In this document: in pieces, positions 4,688 to 5,831 of the stretch | How positions within the stretch are numbered: the first letter of the stretch is position 1 | Layout of the letters: the number at the start of each line of letters is the position of its first letter | Source of the DNA: Chloroflexota bacterium | Lineage (GTDB): Bacteria > Chloroflexota > Anaerolineae > Aggregatilineales > UBA3940 | Assembly: GCA_010092775.1 (NCBI GenBank) | Contig: JAADYZ010000236.1 | Coordinates: 1 to 5,831, forward strand | Direction: 5' to 3' | DNA length: 5,831 bases | Notes under the pieces: model-generated | What the model was told of the DNA's origin: nothing | What the model saw: only the letters and a program-made list of their open reading frames with translations | Database searches by the model: none | Made by a program: the position numbers and the translations under genes

Positions 4688-5704
4688 TTATGGATCTCCA
4701 TCAGGCTGCGTCAGCCGGTCGGAAAGCTGGCGAACGAAATCTATCGCACGTTGACGCTCGGGGGCGTCGACTTTGGGTGACATGTACAACTCGATTTTGT
4801 TGCTGGAGACGTGCAGCAAAACCGGACCTGTCAAGCTGAGCAGCTTAGCACGCAGATCATCGTGCGCAGCGAACAGCTTTCGCACCTGCGCGGGTGCAGC
4901 GCTCGTTAGCATGAAACGTCGGTCGAACGCATCATCGCCTGTTTCAAAACGCTTAGCCGGTGTCACTGTGGCAGCATGTACTAAGTCGAAAATAGCCCCC
5001 TTGAACGGGTGGGACCCATCGGATGGAATCACCCAGAAATTCTCCAATCGATGCGGGGCAATGCGCAGATCCACACCCCTTCTAGTAAAGGCCTCCGGCA
5101 CCAGATAGCGCGCCTCCGCCACGTAAAGGGAGAGGGGCAGCAACAGAAGCGGCAGGCCAATTGCCCCTAATAGCAAACCTGACCAGACTGTATTGAGTTG
5201 GGCGGCAGGCAGATCCAACACCGCTTGGCTGGGGTTATTGGGATTGTAGTAGACTCTAGCCGCTTGTCCCGTGGCATCATACAGCACACTCTGGCCAGAC
5301 TCCGCCGCGAAGACCGCCCCGGGCAGTGTCAGGCCTTCCGTCTCGTAGGTTATGTCGTCGATGATGTAGCGGACCACACGGAGTGAGCCGACCACCTGGT
5401 TGGGGCCGTCCGTTAAGGTGCCTTCGGTTGTGTCCCAGTCGAGACTAGACATGACCACCAAGATGTTCGATGCGCCCAAGCCCAGCAGCAGCAGGCCAAT
5501 CACCACACCGAAGCCAGCCCCCACAAGGCCAGCAATCCATGAAAGTGTACCGTTGTCATCGCCTGCCACCCGCAGTTGAACCGACTCACGAATGGCATCA
5601 AGCGGTGGACGATGGCGGGCGATGCGGACAAGCGAGACGATCATCGTGACGCCGAATGCAAGAGCCAACCCATAGCCAGCGATCATGATGAGGGAACGAA
5701 GCAT
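4688..5704 (-). CDS. DUF3592 membrane protein with C-terminal TGDxxFDxxF domain (first paralog)
   Basis: This is a 338-aa membrane protein of unknown function and the first gene of the three-paralog set. Hydrophobic segments lie at about 4-26, 56-85 and 174-196. Basic residues after the first (RIARHRPP, 27-34) and after the third (EARYLVPEAFTRR) place the middle domain outside and the C-terminus in the cytoplasm. The DUF3592 part has YIIDDITYET (113-122), LTLPG (125-129) and VYYNPNNPSQAVLD (151-164). The C-terminal domain has PHRLENFWVIP (217-227), ETGDDAFDRRF (254-264) and IDFVRQLSDRLT (321-332). I chose ATG 5704, not the ATG at 5752: GGGAGG lies 8 nt upstream of 5704, the N-terminus aligns exactly with the third paralog, and the longer start would lie inside the hairpin at 5728-5762. 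Its stop is 2 nt from the next gene. Only 23 nt separate the hairpin from the start codon, so no room is left there for a promoter. Confidence 0.87.
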   Translation of the reverse strand: MLRSLIMIAGYGLALAFGVTMIVSLVRIARHRPPLDAIRESVQLRVAGDDNGTLSWIAGLVGAGFGVVIGLLLLGLGASNILVVMSSLDWDTTEGTLTDGPNQVVGSLRVVRYIIDDITYETEGLTLPGAVFAAESGQSVLYDATGQAARVYYNPNNPSQAVLDLPAAQLNTVWSGLLLGAIGLPLLLLPLSLYVAEARYLVPEAFTRRGVDLRIAPHRLENFWVIPSDGSHPFKGAIFDLVHAATVTPAKRFETGDDAFDRRFMLTSAAPAQVRKLFAAHDDLRAKLLSLTGPVLLHVSSNKIELYMSPKVDAPERQRAIDFVRQLSDRLTQPDGDP

Positions 5705-5727
5705 CGTTTTTCCTCCCACTATTTGGA

Positions 5728-5762
5728 CCAGCCGGGCGTGTCTGCGTGACACGCCCGGCTGG
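5728..5762 (-). terminator. Perfect 15-bp GC-rich hairpin between the upstream gene and the DUF3592 set
   Basis: Bases 5728-5742 (ccagccgggcgtgtc) and 5748-5762 (gacacgcccggctgg) are perfect arms around a 5-nt loop. The hairpin starts 3 nt after the stop codon of the upstream gene and ends 23 nt before the first DUF3592 start codon. No U-tract follows on the minus strand (TCCAAATAG). It may terminate the upstream gene, or act as a partial terminator or mRNA-stabilising hairpin inside a longer operon. Confidence 0.65.
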
Positions 5763-5765
5763 AGT

Positions 5766-5831
5766 TTATTCCGCTGACGTCGCTTGTGGCATCTCGATTT
5801 TCTCGACGCCGCCCATATAGGGAAGCAGCAC
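5766..5831 (-). CDS. C-terminal end of an unidentified gene (cut by window edge)
   Basis: On the minus strand an open frame enters from the right edge and ends at TAA 5768-5766. The last 21 residues are VLLPYMGGVEKIEMP followed by QATSAE. The small, alanine- and serine-rich tail and the hairpin 3 nt after the stop both fit a real gene end. The fragment is too short to assign a family. The frame is supported because the hairpin and the next gene's ribosome site are arranged directly behind it. Confidence 0.6.
   Translation of the reverse strand: MLLPYMGGVEKIEMPQATSAE

Noticed and set aside
5705..5752. Longer start (ATG 5752) for the first DUF3592 paralog
   Set aside because: It would begin inside the hairpin, adds a basic non-homologous extension and lacks a ribosome site, while ATG 5704 has GGGAGG and aligns with the third paralog.

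Overview
All recognisable genes in this window lie on the minus strand and read from right to left. The DNA is moderately GC-rich, with short intergenic gaps, mostly clear Shine-Dalgarno sequences and several strong hairpins that lack a U-tract. The protein set suggests a free-living bacterium: CobT, a DUF1269 glycine-zipper protein, a DUF6232-like small membrane protein, and DUF3592 membrane proteins fused to a TGDxxFDxxF domain. My guess is Chloroflexota (Anaerolineae-like), from the style of the proteins only; no rRNA or marker gene is present to confirm it.

Layout in transcription order, from high to low coordinates. (1) 5766-5831: the last 21 codons of an unidentified gene, followed 3 nt later by a perfect 15-bp hairpin. 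(2) 4688-5704, 3660-4685 and 2609-3610: three tandem paralogous membrane proteins of 338, 341 and 333 aa, probably one operon. Each has two N-terminal membrane segments, a DUF3592-type beta domain, a third membrane segment, and a C-terminal domain with the motif [TS]GDxxFDxxF. (3) A perfect 11-bp inverted repeat at 2556-2592, then a DUF6232-like small membrane protein (2070-2486). (4) An intergenic region (1908-2040) dense with inverted repeats, then a 188-aa soluble protein (1315-1881) that carries the same C-terminal domain without any membrane segment. (5) A DUF1269 protein (701-1225). (6) Two hairpins and a possible promoter, then the first 178 codons of cobT, cut by the left edge of the window.

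The notable content is the four-member family: three membrane-anchored copies and one soluble copy of the same domain within 4.4 kb, interleaved with another small membrane protein. This looks like a cell-envelope system of unknown function. Its cooperation is inferred from gene order and shared domains only. CobT at the left edge belongs to cobalamin nucleotide-loop assembly and has no visible link to the rest.
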